A stretch of 64,000 bases of DNA from Rivibacter sp049446155 (GCF_049446155.1 NZ_JBMSEE010000010.1:181049-245048), one strand, 5' to 3'; counted from the stretch's first letter, positions 36,294 to 46,900 are shown. Made by a program: numbers and translations. The notes: a model not told the origin generated them from the sequence alone.

Positions 36294-39200
36294 TTAACCG
36301 GCCGCGGCGGCGCTTCCCAGCATGGGTTCGCGCTTCACGCGGAACCAGGCCGCGTACATCGCCGGCAGCGCCAGCAAGGTGAGCGCCGTCGCAACGATCA
36401 GGCCGCCCATGATCGCGACCGCCATCGGGCCCCAGAACACGCTGCGCGACAGCGGGATCATCGCCAGCACCGCCGCCGCGGCGGTGAGCACGATCGGCCT
36501 GAAACGCCGCACCGCCGAATCGACGATCGCATCCCAGGCCGGCACGCCGCGCAGGCGATCGTGCTCGATCTGGTCGATCAGGATCACCGAGTTGCGCATG
36601 ATCATGCCGGTCAGCGCGATCACGCCGAGCAGCGCGACAAAGCCGAACGGCCGGTTCAGCAGCAGCAGCGCGGCGGCGACGCCGGCGATGCCCAGCGGTC
36701 CCGTCAGGAACACCAGCATTGCGCGGCTGAAGCTGTGCAGCTGCAGCATCAGCAGCGTGAACATGATGAAGAGCATCAGCGGCGCGCCGGCGGCGATCGA
36801 GCCCTGGCCTTTGCTGCTCTCCTCCACCGCGCCGGCCACCTGGATCGTGTAGCCGGCCGGCATGCGGGCCATCAGTTCCTGCAGCTTGGGCCACACCTGC
36901 GCGGTCACCGTTGCGCCCTGCATGCCCTCGACCACGTCGCCCTGCACGGTGACGGCGAAATGCCGGCCCTCCCGCCACAGCACGCCCGGCTCCCACGTGT
37001 TGCTGATCTTGGCGATCTGCGTCAATGGGATCGAGCGGCCGCTGCTGGTCGGGACATAGGCATTGCCCAGATCGGTGATCGCGTTGCGCTCGTCGGCCGG
37101 CTGCCTGAGCACGATGTCGATCAGCCGGTCGCCCTCGCGGTACTGTCCGACCGTGGTGCCCGACAGGATGGTGCGTGACGCCTGCGCGATCGCCTGGCTC
37201 GTGACGCCGAGCGCGCGCGCCTTGTCCTGGTCGATCTCCATGCGCAGCACCTTGACCGACTCGTTCCAGTTGTCGTTGACGCCGCGCATGTTCGGATTCG
37301 CGCGCAGGATCTCCTTGGCCTGGTCGGCCCAGGCGCGCACGGCCTTGGCGTCGTCGCCCACCACGCGGAATTGAACCGGATACGGCACCGGCGGGCCGTT
37401 GGGCAGCAGCTTCACGCGGCCGCGCACCTCGGGGAACTCCTCGGCCAGCAGCGCGGGCAGCTTCTGGCGCAGCGATTCGCGCACCGCGAGGTCCTTGGGG
37501 ATCAGGATCGCCTGGCTGACGTTCGTCTGCGGGAACACCTGGTCCAGCGGCAGATAGAAGCGCGGCACGCCCGAGCCCACCCAGGTGCTCACGCTCTGCA
37601 CGCCGGGCTCCTTCATCATGCGCGCCTCGAAGCGCTTGGCCACCTCCTCGCTGGCCTCGAAGTTCGAGCCCTCGGGCAACCAAAGGTCGACCAGGATCTC
37701 AGGCCGGCTGGAGTCGGGGAAGAACTGCTGCTGCACTCGGCCCATGCCGACGATGCCGAGGGCAAAGGTCAGCAGCGTCGCGCCGATCGTGATCCAGCGG
37801 TGCTCGACGCACCAGTTCACCAGCGCGCGAAAGCGCAGGTAGAACGGCGTGTCGAACAGCTCGTGCGGGCTCGGGTCCTCGCCCGGCTTCACCGCATGCG
37901 GCTTGGTGTGCAGCAGCACCGTGCCCAGGTAAGGCACGAAGTACACCGACACCAGCCACGAGATCAGCAGCGCCGCGGTGGTGACCGCGAAGATCGCGAA
38001 CGTGTATTCGCCCACCGCCGACTTGGCCAGGCCGATCGGCAGGAAGCCCGCCGCAGTGATCAGCGTGCCGGTGAGCATCGGCATCGCGGTGATCTCGTAG
38101 GCAAAGGTGGCCGCGCGCGCCTTGTCGTAGCCCTCCTCGAGTTTTCGAACCATCATCTCGACGGCAATGATGGCGTCGTCGACCAGCAGGCCCAGCGCGA
38201 TGATCAAGGCACCCAGCGAGATCTTGTGCAGCCCCACGCCCCAGTAGTACATGGTCACGAAGGTGATCGCGAGCACCAGCGGAATCGTGATCGCCACCAC
38301 CATGCCGGGCCACACGTCGATGCGAAAGCGCAGGCCGGTGGGCTTGGTGTGCAGGCCCAGGCTGATGAAGCTCACCGCCAGCACCACCACCACCGCTTCG
38401 ATCAGCACGCGCACGAACTCGCCGACCGAGCGCGACACCGCCTGCGGCTGGTCCTGGATTTGCGCCAGCTCAATGCCCGCCGGCAGCTCCGACTGGATCT
38501 GGCTGGTCGCAGCCTGGAGCTGCTTGCCGAGCTCGATGATGTCGCCGCCCTTGGCCATCGAAATGCCCAGGCCCACGACGTTCTTGCCCTGGTGGCGCAC
38601 CTTCAGCGTCGGCGGATCGACGTAGGCACGCGTGACCTGCGCGATGTCGCCCAGGCGCAGGCTGCTGGCCGCGCCGGTCTGCGGGTTCACCGCGCGGATC
38701 GGGAACGCGCGCAGCTCGTCGATCGACTTGAACACGCCGCCGATGCGCACCTGCAGCGTCTGGCCGGCCACGTTGAGCATGCCCGCGCCTTCGACCGCGT
38801 TCTGCGCCGACAGCTGCGCCAGCACGGCGTTGAGGTCGATGCCCAGCTGGGCCAGGCGCTTTTGTGAGATCTCGACGAAGACCTTCTCGGCCTGCACGCC
38901 GAACAGCTCGACCTTGGCCACGTCCTTGACGCGCAGCAGCCGCGAGCGCACGTCCTCGGCCTTCTGGCGCAGCTCCTCGTCGGAGAAGCCGTCGGCCGAC
39001 AGCGCATAGATCGAGCCGTAGACGTCGCCGAACTCGTCGTTGAAGAACGGGCCCAGCACGCCCTGCGGCAGCTGGCCGCGCATGTCGCCGATCTTCTTGC
39101 GCGTGAGGTACCAGACGTTGGCCACCTCCTTGGGCGGCGAGCTGTCCTTGAGCTGGAAGATCGTCAGCGATTCACCCGGCTTCGTGTAGCTGCGGATCTT

Positions 39201-39512
39201 GTCGGCATACGGCACCTCCTGCAGCGTGCGCTCGATCTTGTCGGTCACCTGCTCGGCCATCTGCTGCGCGCTTGCGCCCGGCCAGTAGGCCTGCACGACC
39301 ATCGCGCGGAACGTGAACGGCGGGTCCTCGTCCTGCCCGAGCTGGAAATAGGCCGCAAAGCCCAGCACCATCAGCACCACCATCAGGTAGCGCGTCAGCT
39401 CGGGGTGTTCGAGCGCCCAGCGCGAGATGTTGAAGCGCTTGGGCGTGTCGTTCGCTGCCGCGCCGGATTGCGGGCGCAGTTGGGTCTGCACATCGTGCAC
39501 CTTGGCGTCCAT
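36294..39512 (-). CDS. RND-family efflux permease (AcrB/HAE1-like)
   Basis: A 1072-residue inner-membrane proton-driven efflux pump with the usual 12 membrane segments and two large periplasmic domains. The proton-relay Asp pair is in IALGLLVDDAIIAVEMM (TM4). The N-terminal first segment is YLMVVLMVLGFAAYFQLG, followed by the porter-domain start (PPFTFRAMVVQAYWPGASAQ). The cytosolic N-terminus before TM1 is about 40 residues, longer than AcrB. It starts 15 nt after the adaptor gene. No outer-membrane TolC-type gene is adjacent, so a channel encoded elsewhere is needed. The short periplasmic-loop style suggests a broad HAE group rather than a heavy-metal exporter; substrate unknown. Confidence 0.93.
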   Translation of the reverse strand: MDAKVHDVQTQLRPQSGAAANDTPKRFNISRWALEHPELTRYLMVVLMVLGFAAYFQLGQDEDPPFTFRAMVVQAYWPGASAQQMAEQVTDKIERTLQEVPYADKIRSYTKPGESLTIFQLKDSSPPKEVANVWYLTRKKIGDMRGQLPQGVLGPFFNDEFGDVYGSIYALSADGFSDEELRQKAEDVRSRLLRVKDVAKVELFGVQAEKVFVEISQKRLAQLGIDLNAVLAQLSAQNAVEGAGMLNVAGQTLQVRIGGVFKSIDELRAFPIRAVNPQTGAASSLRLGDIAQVTRAYVDPPTLKVRHQGKNVVGLGISMAKGGDIIELGKQLQAATSQIQSELPAGIELAQIQDQPQAVSRSVGEFVRVLIEAVVVVLAVSFISLGLHTKPTGLRFRIDVWPGMVVAITIPLVLAITFVTMYYWGVGLHKISLGALIIALGLLVDDAIIAVEMMVRKLEEGYDKARAATFAYEITAMPMLTGTLITAAGFLPIGLAKSAVGEYTFAIFAVTTAALLISWLVSVYFVPYLGTVLLHTKPHAVKPGEDPSPHELFDTPFYLRFRALVNWCVEHRWITIGATLLTFALGIVGMGRVQQQFFPDSSRPEILVDLWLPEGSNFEASEEVAKRFEARMMKEPGVQSVSTWVGSGVPRFYLPLDQVFPQTNVSQAILIPKDLAVRESLRQKLPALLAEEFPEVRGRVKLLPNGPPVPYPVQFRVVGDDAKAVRAWADQAKEILRANPNMRGVNDNWNESVKVLRMEIDQDKARALGVTSQAIAQASRTILSGTTVGQYREGDRLIDIVLRQPADERNAITDLGNAYVPTSSGRSIPLTQIAKISNTWEPGVLWREGRHFAVTVQGDVVEGMQGATVTAQVWPKLQELMARMPAGYTIQVAGAVEESSKGQGSIAAGAPLMLFIMFTLLMLQLHSFSRAMLVFLTGPLGIAGVAAALLLLNRPFGFVALLGVIALTGMIMRNSVILIDQIEHDRLRGVPAWDAIVDSAVRRFRPIVLTAAAAVLAMIPLSRSVFWGPMAVAIMGGLIVATALTLLALPAMYAAWFRVKREPMLGSAAAAG

Positions 39513-39527
39513 GGGAGCCCTTCGCGG

Positions 39528-40667
39528 TCAGTGAGCCGAAGCGGCCGCAGCCGGCCCCGCCGCGGCGACGCCGTAGCGCTTGACGGGCTGGCCCGGCGTC
39601 AGCACATGCACGCCGGCGGTCACGATCTCCTGCCCCGGCGCGATGCCGGCGGCGACGAGCGCGAGGTTGCCTTCGGCCCCCACCACCTTCACCGGCTGCG
39701 GCTGCACCGTCATCTGCTGCGGATCGAGCCGCCAGACGGCGCTTTGCCCCTGGTGCTCGAACACCGCGGCCAGCGGCAGCTTGATCACGCCGTCCACGCG
39801 CGGCGCGTCGAGCAGCACCGTGGCGGTCTGGCCGAGCTTGACGTCGACGCGGCCCAGATCGGCCTTGACGAGGAAGGTGCGCGTCGTCGCATCGGCCGCG
39901 GCCGCGACTTCTCGCACCGTGGCCGGCAGCACCGTGTCGCTGCCCCACAGCCGCACGCGCAGCGCACCCGGCTTGCCCTCGAGCGGGCGCACCAGCGCCT
40001 GCTTGTCCTCGGGCACCGAGAAGACCACGTCACGCGGGCCGTCGTGCGCGAGCCGCACGATCGGCGTGCCGGCAGCGACCACCTGGCCCGGCTCGGCCTC
40101 GACCGCGGTGATGACGCCGGGCGCATCGGCAACCAGCGCCGAGTACGCGGCCTGGTTGCCCTGCACCGCCGCCTGCGCCTTGGCCTGGTCCAGCGTCGCC
40201 TGTGCCGACTTGAGCGTCGTCTCGCGGCGCTCGAGCTCGGCCGCGCCGATGAAGCCCTGCGCGCGCAGTTCCTGGTAGCGCTGGAAATCAGCCCGCGCCT
40301 GCACGAAGTTGGCTTGTGCCGCTGCCAGCGCGGCCTGCGCCGACTCCTGGCCCAGCCGCAGGTCCTGCGGATCGATCTGCGCCAGCACCTGCCCCGCCTT
40401 CACCGCGTCGCCGAGATCGACGTTGCGGCGCGCCACCTTGCCGGCGACGCGAAAGCCCAGCCGCGACTCGACGCGTGCGCGCACCTCGGCGGCGTACTCG
40501 TGCGTCGCGCCGGCGGAATCGGCCGCGATCGTCTGGGTGCGCACGGCGCGAACCGGTTCGGGCGCCGGTGCGGCCTTGGAACAAGCCGCCAGCACGGCCA
40601 CGGCGGCCATGGCGGGCAGCCACCAGGCGAGAGAGCGCGCGCGAGCGAAAGGATCGGACAACGGCAT
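39528..40667 (-). CDS. RND periplasmic adaptor lipoprotein (membrane fusion protein)
   Basis: A 379-residue adaptor linking the RND permease to an outer-membrane channel. The signal peptide ends in a lipobox (VLAACSKAAP), giving a lipidated Cys. Barrel-sandwich/lipoyl halves are RVAGKVARRNVDLGDAVKAG and DAPGVITAVEAEPGQVVAAG, flanking an alpha-hairpin of about 80 residues. ATG 40667 is preferred; GTG 40676 is an in-frame alternative. A TetR-type palindrome lies 15 nt upstream of the ATG, implying drug-responsive repression. It is first gene of a two-gene operon. Confidence 0.93.
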   Translation of the reverse strand: MPLSDPFARARSLAWWLPAMAAVAVLAACSKAAPAPEPVRAVRTQTIAADSAGATHEYAAEVRARVESRLGFRVAGKVARRNVDLGDAVKAGQVLAQIDPQDLRLGQESAQAALAAAQANFVQARADFQRYQELRAQGFIGAAELERRETTLKSAQATLDQAKAQAAVQGNQAAYSALVADAPGVITAVEAEPGQVVAAGTPIVRLAHDGPRDVVFSVPEDKQALVRPLEGKPGALRVRLWGSDTVLPATVREVAAAADATTRTFLVKADLGRVDVKLGQTATVLLDAPRVDGVIKLPLAAVFEHQGQSAVWRLDPQQMTVQPQPVKVVGAEGNLALVAAGIAPGQEIVTAGVHVLTPGQPVKRYGVAAAGPAAAASAH

Positions 40668-40682
40668 TCGGGGCACCTGAAT

Positions 40683-40708
40683 CAGTAACTGACTAACCGG
40701 TCAGTAAT
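40683..40708. promoter_or_regulatory. TetR-family-type operator in the RND/hpnC divergent region
   Basis: An inverted repeat ACTGAC (40688-40693) - 6 nt - GTCAGT (40700-40705) with further symmetry outward (GTAACTGAC...GTCAGTAA). It resembles operators of TetR repressors controlling RND pumps. It touches the adaptor start on one side and lies about 70 nt before hpnC on the other. No tetR gene is adjacent. Confidence 0.6.
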
Positions 40709-40778
40709 GTATTCGCGCGCTTCCGGCGCGTCAACGCGTTGCGGCAGGACCGGCGCAACGACAATGCGCGCCGCCATC

Positions 40779-41618
40779 ATGAGCGTCGATCACTACGAGA
40801 ACTTCCCGGTCGCGTCGATCCTGTGCCCGGCCGAGCTGCGCCCGGCGGTCGCGGCGATCTACTGGTTCGCGCGCACGGCCGACGACATCGCCGACGAGGG
40901 CGATGCGGCGCCGGCCCAGCGCCAGGCCGACCTCGCCGCCTACCGCGCCGAGCTGCGGCGCGCCGCCGCCAGCGAAGCGCCCTCGCCGCGCTGGCGCGCG
41001 GTGTTCGCGCCGCTGGCGCGCGCGATCCAGCGCCACGAGCTGCCCGTGCCGCTGCTCGAAGCTCTGCTCGACGCCTTCGAGCAGGACGTCGTCAAGCATC
41101 GCTACGCCGACCGCGGCGAGCTGCTGCACTACTGCGCGCGCTCGGCCAATCCGGTCGGGCGGCTGCTGCTGCACCTGTACCGCAAGCGCGCACCCGAGGC
41201 GACCGCGGCGCCGTCGCTCGCGCGCTCCGACGCCATCTGCACGGCCTTGCAGCTGATCAATTTCTGGCAGGACCTGAGCGTCGACCTGCCGCGCGGGCGC
41301 TGCTACCTGCCGCAGGACGCGATGGCCGCGCACGGCGTCGATCAGGCCACGCTGGCCGCGGGCTTCGATACGCCCGCGACGCAGGCGCTCGTTGCGCAGC
41401 AGTGCGACTGGGCACGCCAGCTCATGAACTCCGGCGCATCGCTCGCGCTGGACCTGCCTGGGCGCATCGGCTGGGAATTGCGCGGTGTCGTGCAAGGCGG
41501 ACTGGCGATCCTCGACAAGATCGCCGCGCTCGACCACACCACGCTCTCGCGGCGCCCCGCGCTGGCCCGGCGCGATCTGCCCCTGCTGGCCTGGCGCGTG
41601 CTGACGATGCATTGGTAG
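40779..41618 (+). CDS. hpnC: Squalene synthase HpnC (HpnCDE pathway)
   Basis: A 279-residue trans-isoprenyl diphosphate synthase-fold protein. In the bacterial three-enzyme route, HpnC converts presqualene diphosphate to hydroxysqualene. First Asp-rich motif: WFARTADDIADEGD; second: LQLINFWQDLSVDLPRGRCY. The N-terminus SVDHYENFPVASILCPAELR is characteristic of HpnC. ATG 40779 is used; ATG 40764 is also in frame. It begins hpnCDE. The 142 nt before hpnD contain a GC-rich palindromic element. Confidence 0.93.
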   Translation: MSVDHYENFPVASILCPAELRPAVAAIYWFARTADDIADEGDAAPAQRQADLAAYRAELRRAAASEAPSPRWRAVFAPLARAIQRHELPVPLLEALLDAFEQDVVKHRYADRGELLHYCARSANPVGRLLLHLYRKRAPEATAAPSLARSDAICTALQLINFWQDLSVDLPRGRCYLPQDAMAAHGVDQATLAAGFDTPATQALVAQQCDWARQLMNSGASLALDLPGRIGWELRGVVQGGLAILDKIAALDHTTLSRRPALARRDLPLLAWRVLTMHW

Positions 41619-41650
41619 TCCGCCCCGGCCGGCCGCCGGGCCGCCCCAAG

Positions 41651-41705
41651 GCCGGCCAGCCCCCTCGGGGGGGCAGCGCAGCGGCGCAGCCGCAAGCGTG
41701 GGGGC
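41651..41705. repeat. GC-rich REP-like intergenic palindrome
   Basis: Between hpnC and hpnD lies GCCCCCTCGGGGGGGC (41659-41674) followed by AGCGCAGCGGCGCAGCCGCA and AGCGTGGGGGC. This palindrome-plus-tail is the form of a short repeat I know from many Comamonadaceae/Burkholderiales intergenic regions. There is one copy in this window. Confidence 0.6.
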
Positions 41706-41760
41706 CAACGATTTGCAACGACAATCCGCCGCGCATCGCCCAACGACAACACCGACATCG

Positions 41761-42624
41761 ATGACTCCGGAACAGTACGTGCAGGAGAAGGCCGCCGCCA
41801 GCGGCTCAAGCTTCTACTACGCCTTCATGTTCCTGCCGCCGCAGCGGCGCGCCGCGATCACCGCGTTCTATGCCTACTGCCGCGAAATCGACGACGTGGT
41901 CGACGAGGTCCATGACCCAGGCGTCGCGGCGACCAAGCTCGCCTGGTGGCGCGCGGAGGTGCAAGGCGCCTTCGCCGGCCTGCCGCAGCATCCGGTGACG
42001 AAGGCCCTGATGCCGCACGTCGCGGCGTTCGGCATCCGGGCCGAGCACCTGCTGCAGGTGCTCGAGGGCTGCGAAATGGACCTGCGCCAGAACCGCTACC
42101 TCGACGAGGCCGCGCTGCTCGGCTACTGCCACCTGGTTGCCGGAGTGGTCGGCGAGGTCGCGGCCAGCATCTTTGGCGCCACGTCCGAGCGGCCGCTGTC
42201 CGACGCGACGCGCGCCTACGCGCACAGGCTCGGGCGCGCGTTCCAGCTCACCAACATCATTCGCGATGTCGGCGACGACGCACGGCGCGGGCGCATCTAC
42301 CTGCCGGTCAACGAGCTGCAGCGCTTCGACGTCAAGGCCCATGAGCTGCTCAAGCGCGAGCCGCCCTGGGGCTACAGCGAACGCTTCACCGCGCTGATGC
42401 GTTTCCAGGCCGAGCGCGCGCGCGCCTGCTACGACGAGGCCCTGGCCCTGCTGCCGGCCGACGAGCGCCGCGCCCAGCGCCCCGGCCTGATGATGGCCGC
42501 GATCTACCGCAAGCTGCTCGACGAGATCGAGCGCGGCGGCTTCCAGGTGCTGCACCAGCGCGTGAGCCTGACCCCGTTGCGCAAACTGTGGCTGGCCTGG
42601 AAGACGAACTGGCAGGAACGGTGA
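41761..42624 (+). CDS. hpnD: Presqualene diphosphate synthase HpnD
   Basis: A 287-residue enzyme that joins two farnesyl diphosphates head-to-head to presqualene diphosphate. Asp-rich motifs are AYCREIDDVVDEVHD and FQLTNIIRDVGDDARRGRIY; between them is GYCHLVAGVVGEVAASIFG. Full length. Its stop overlaps the GTG start of hpnE (GTGA), so the two are translationally coupled. Confidence 0.95.
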   Translation: MTPEQYVQEKAAASGSSFYYAFMFLPPQRRAAITAFYAYCREIDDVVDEVHDPGVAATKLAWWRAEVQGAFAGLPQHPVTKALMPHVAAFGIRAEHLLQVLEGCEMDLRQNRYLDEAALLGYCHLVAGVVGEVAASIFGATSERPLSDATRAYAHRLGRAFQLTNIIRDVGDDARRGRIYLPVNELQRFDVKAHELLKREPPWGYSERFTALMRFQAERARACYDEALALLPADERRAQRPGLMMAAIYRKLLDEIERGGFQVLHQRVSLTPLRKLWLAWKTNWQER

Positions 42625-43928
42625 GCAAGGCCTTGCGGGTCGCGGTGGTCGGCGCGGGTTGGGCCGGCCTGGCCGCCGCGTGGCGCGCCACCACGCGCGG
42701 CCATGCGGTCACCGTGTTCGAGATGGCACCCGCCGTGGGCGGGCGTGCGCGCCGGCTGCCCGAGGGCGCCTCGCCGCGCGCCGGCCTCGCGCTCGACAAC
42801 GGCCAGCACATCATGATCGGCGCCTACAGCGCGACGCTGGGCCTGATGAAGGAGCTCGGCATCGACGAGCGCGCCGTGCTGCAACGCCGCCCGCTGACGC
42901 TGCTGGACGCGCGCGGCCACGGGCTCGCGCTGCCGCCGGGGCCGGCGCTCGTTGCGTTCGCGCGCGGCGCGTTGGCCGCCCGCGGCTGGTCGGTGCGCGA
43001 GCGCTGGGCCTTGCTCACCTGCGCCGGCGGTTGGCTCGTGCGCGGCTTTCGCTGCGACCCGGCCTGGACCGTGGCGCGGTTGACGCAAGACCTGCCCGCG
43101 ACGCTGCGCCGGCGGCTGATCGATCCGCTGTGCGTCGCGGCACTGAACACACCGGCCGAGACTGCCAGCGCGCAGGTCTTCCTGCGCGTGCTGCGCGACG
43201 CGCTGTTCGCGGGCCGCGGCGCCTCGGACCTGCTGTTGCCGCGCGTCGACCTCGGCGCGCTGCTGCCGGATGCCGCGAGCGCGCGGCTGCGCGAGCGCGG
43301 CGCGACGCTGCGCCTGTCGCAACGCGTGCACGCGATCGATCGCCAGGGCCAGGGCTGGGCGCTCGACGGCGATGACTTCGATGCCGTGCTGCTCGCCGCG
43401 GCCGCAGGCGAGTCGGCCCGCTTGGCCGCGTCGATTGCGCCCGATTGGTCGCGCCGCGCCGCCGACCTGCGCCACGAGCCGATCGTCACCGTGCTGTTGC
43501 AGGCCGAAGCCGTTCACCTGCCCGCCCCGATGGTCGCGCTGGACGACGGCCCCGAAGCGCCCGCGCAGTTCCTGTTCGATCTCGGCCAGCTGCGCGACCC
43601 GGCGCGCGAACCCGGCGCGCAGGGCGTGCTCGCCGCGGTGATCAGCGGCGCGGCACCGTGGGTCGAGCGCGGACTGGATGCCACCGCGGCGGCGGTGCAG
43701 GCGCAGGTGGCGAGCCAGGTCGCCGACTGGCTCGACGGCCCGCCCGCGCTGCTGCGCAGCTTCGTCGAGAAGCGCGCGACCTTTCTCTGCACCCCCGGCC
43801 TGGCGCGCGCGCCGATGGCGATCGCTGCGCGCCTGCTGGCCTGCGGCGACCACGTCGAAGGTCCTTACCCGGCCACGATCGAGGGCGCGGTGCGCTCGGG
43901 GCTGGCGGCCGCCGACGCACTTTGCTGA
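42621..43928 (+). CDS. hpnE: Hydroxysqualene dehydroxylase HpnE
   Basis: A 435-residue FAD amine-oxidase-fold enzyme, related to phytoene desaturases, that reduces hydroxysqualene to squalene. The N-terminal dinucleotide motif is VAVVGAGWAGLAAAWRA, followed by VFEMAPAVGGRARRLP; the C-terminal FAD block is LLACGDHVEGPYPATIEGAV. GTG 42621 is chosen for the overlap with hpnD and because the Rossmann motif starts six residues later. Squalene-hopene cyclase (shc) is not in the window. Confidence 0.94.
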   Translation: MSKALRVAVVGAGWAGLAAAWRATTRGHAVTVFEMAPAVGGRARRLPEGASPRAGLALDNGQHIMIGAYSATLGLMKELGIDERAVLQRRPLTLLDARGHGLALPPGPALVAFARGALAARGWSVRERWALLTCAGGWLVRGFRCDPAWTVARLTQDLPATLRRRLIDPLCVAALNTPAETASAQVFLRVLRDALFAGRGASDLLLPRVDLGALLPDAASARLRERGATLRLSQRVHAIDRQGQGWALDGDDFDAVLLAAAAGESARLAASIAPDWSRRAADLRHEPIVTVLLQAEAVHLPAPMVALDDGPEAPAQFLFDLGQLRDPAREPGAQGVLAAVISGAAPWVERGLDATAAAVQAQVASQVADWLDGPPALLRSFVEKRATFLCTPGLARAPMAIAARLLACGDHVEGPYPATIEGAVRSGLAAADALC

Positions 43929-43935
43929 GCGTGGC

Positions 43936-46900
43936 TCAGTCGTCGGTCAGCTCGACCGCTTGCCCCTCGGCGGTGATGAAGGCCGCGCGCACGCGTTCGC
44001 CCGGCTGCAGCGCGCGCACCGCGTCGCGGTAGCGCGCCAGCTGCGCACGCAATGCCGGCTGCGTCTGCGGCGCCGGATGCAGCTTGTGGTCCAGCACCCA
44101 CCATTCGCGGCCCTGCGGCGTGTGCAGCGCGACGAGCCGGTCCAGCCGCAGCCAGGCGCCTTGCCACAGCAGCGGCAATTCGTTGGCGGCCCAGGCGATG
44201 CCTTCGGGGTCGAACCAGCGGCGCAGCTGCGGGCTTTCGAGCACGCGCCGCGCGGCTTGCGCCAGCGTCTGGCGCGCGAGGTCGTCGAGCGCGTGCTGCT
44301 CGGCGGCGGCCTGGCAGGCGTCATCGAGTTCATTCGGCGCGGGCAGCCACTCCAGCACGCGATGCAGGGCACGACCCAGCTCGGCCGCGGCCGAACCGGC
44401 GTCCGCTTCGACCGGGGCCGCCACCACCGGCGGCGCTGACAGGCGCGGCAGTTCGAGCAGCTCGAAACGCGTCGCCTCGCGCGGCGACGGCGACGCGCCC
44501 TCGTCGCCCGCCTCCTCGAGCGCGACGCCCGCGTCGGCCAGACGCTGCCACGGCGCCTTGCCCGGCGCGGCGGCGTAGGGCTCGGTCGCGCTGAGCACCA
44601 GCTCGTGCTCGGCGCGCGTCATCGCGACATAGAGCGCATTGAGTTCCTCGCGCGAGCGCGCCGCGAGTTCGGCCTCGTAGGCCGGCCGCAGCGAGGGCGG
44701 ACAACGCCGCGCCGACGCGAGAAAGGCCAGGCAGGCCGGCGCCTGCGCATGCGGCGGCCAGTCCACCAGCAGGCTCGCGAGATCGCCTTGCGGGCGCTGC
44801 GGCAGCGCGTCGACCAGGAACACCACCTGCGCTTCCAGCCCCTTGGCGCCGTGCACCGTGAGCAGCTGCACCGCGTCGCCGCGCGGGCGGCGCGGCAGCA
44901 GCAGGCGCCGGCGCTTGAGGGCGCGCACGAAGCCGTAGGGCGTGAGCAGCCGGCCCCCGTCGAGCGACAGCGACTGCTCCAGCAGCGCGTCGATCGCCTC
45001 CAGCGCCGTCTCGCGCTGGGCCGCCGGCACCGCCTGCGCGACGCGCTCGCGCAGCTCGCCCTCGCCCACGATGCGGTCCAGCAGGTCGTGCGGCGGCAGC
45101 CAGCGCGCAGCCTCGCGCCAGGCGATCAGCAAGCGCGCGGCGCGCGCCAGCGCCGCCGCCTGGTCCGGCGGCAGCGGCCAGGCCTCGCCGGCCGTGACCG
45201 CCTGCCACCAGCCCAGCGCGCGGGCGCGCGGCGCCAGCGCGGCGAGCGTCGCATCGTCGATGCCGAACAAGGGACTGCGCAGCGCCTGCGCGAGCGACAG
45301 CGCATGCGCCGGCGAGACCAGCGCGTCGAGCAGCGCGACCAGATCGCGCACCTCGACACAGGCCATCAGCTCGCGCTCCTCCGGCACCACGCAGGGCACG
45401 CCCAGCTCTCGCAGCGCCTGCGCCACCAGCGCGAGCGCCGCGCGCTTGCGCGCCAGCACCATCACCTCGCCCGGGTGCAAGCCGGCCTGCAGCCGCCGGC
45501 CGATCGCGGCGGCCACGCGCCGCGCCTCGACCATGCGGTGCGCGACCTCGGCCTCGTCGCGCGGCTGCGTGAGGCTGTCGCGCCAGGTGGTCTGCGCCTC
45601 GCGCCGCGGCGCGCGCTCGGCGCGGTCCACCGGCGCGAGCAGCGCGACACGGCCGTGCGCCGCGCTGGCCGTCGTGTGGGCACGAAAGCCGTCGAACTCG
45701 CCTGCCACCTGCGCGGCATCGAACACGCGGTTGAGCACGTCGATCACCGCCGGGGCGTTGCGCCGCGTGTGGTCGCAGGCCAGGTGGGCACCGTCCAGCG
45801 CGCCGACGACGAAATCGCCGGCCGCCGCGAACACGCGCGGGTCGGCGCGGCGGAAACGATAGATGCTTTGCTTGGGGTCGCCGACGATGAAGACCGACAA
45901 GGGCCGCTGGCCGCTCGCGCCGCCGCCGGCGCCGGCATAGCCGGCCAGCCACGACGACAGCGTGCGCCACTGCAGCGGGCTGGTGTCCTGGAACTCGTCG
46001 ACGAGCAGGTGGCGCACGCGCGCGTCGAGCCGCTCGAGCACCCAGCCGGCCAGCGGCGCATCGGCGAGCAGCTGTTCGGCGGCGACCTCGAGGTCGGCCA
46101 TGTCGGCCAGGCCCCGCGCACGCTTGAGCTCGCGCCAGCAGGCCAGCAGCGCGCGCGCCAGTCGCGCCATCGCGACGTGGTCCTCGTGCGCGGCTTGCTG
46201 GTCGCGCGCAAGGCGCAACTGCGCCAGCACCTGCGCCGCCGCTTCGGACAGCGGCCCTGCGAGATGGGCGCGCAACGTGTCGTCCTTGGTGTGCAGCGCG
46301 GACCACAGCGCATCGAACGCCGCGGCCGCCTCGCCGCCGGCCTGCAGCGCGCCGAGTGCGGCCTCGATCGCCGCGGCGGTGTCGCGCGGGCGCTTGTTCT
46401 TCTCGACGCCGAGCGCGACGGCCAGCGCGGCCAGCGGTGCCTGCAGCACCGGATCGCGCAGCGCGTCGCACGGCGTCGGCCAGGCCGCCAGCGGCGGCCA
46501 GTGTTCGGCGGCCGGCGGCACGCTCGCGTCGACCGCGCCGGCCGCGTCGGCGCGCTCGAACTCGACGCGCTGGGCGAGCGCGGCGTCGAGCCAGTCGGCG
46601 ACGATGCGCCGGCCATGGCGCGCGACGAGCGCGGCATAGGCGTCGCGCAGTGCCGCGTCGGCCGCGACGGCGCGCCAGAAGTCGCGCAGCAGCGCGGGCT
46701 TGAGGTCATCGAGCTCTTCGACGAGCTGCGGTTCGGACACCAGGCCCAGCGGTTCGAGCAGCGAGGCGGGCGCGCCGCGCAGCAGCTGCCCGAACCAGCC
46801 GTGGAAGGTGCGGATGTCGACGCTGCGCGCGCAGTCGAGCAGCTCGCCCTCCAGGCGGGCAAGGCGCGGCTCGAGCGCGCGCGCGTCCGCCGCCGAACAG

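Noticed and set aside
40707..40778. hpnC starting at 40707
   Set aside because: The extra residues are unlike HpnC and would be encoded by the operator region; ATG 40779 gives the family N-terminus.
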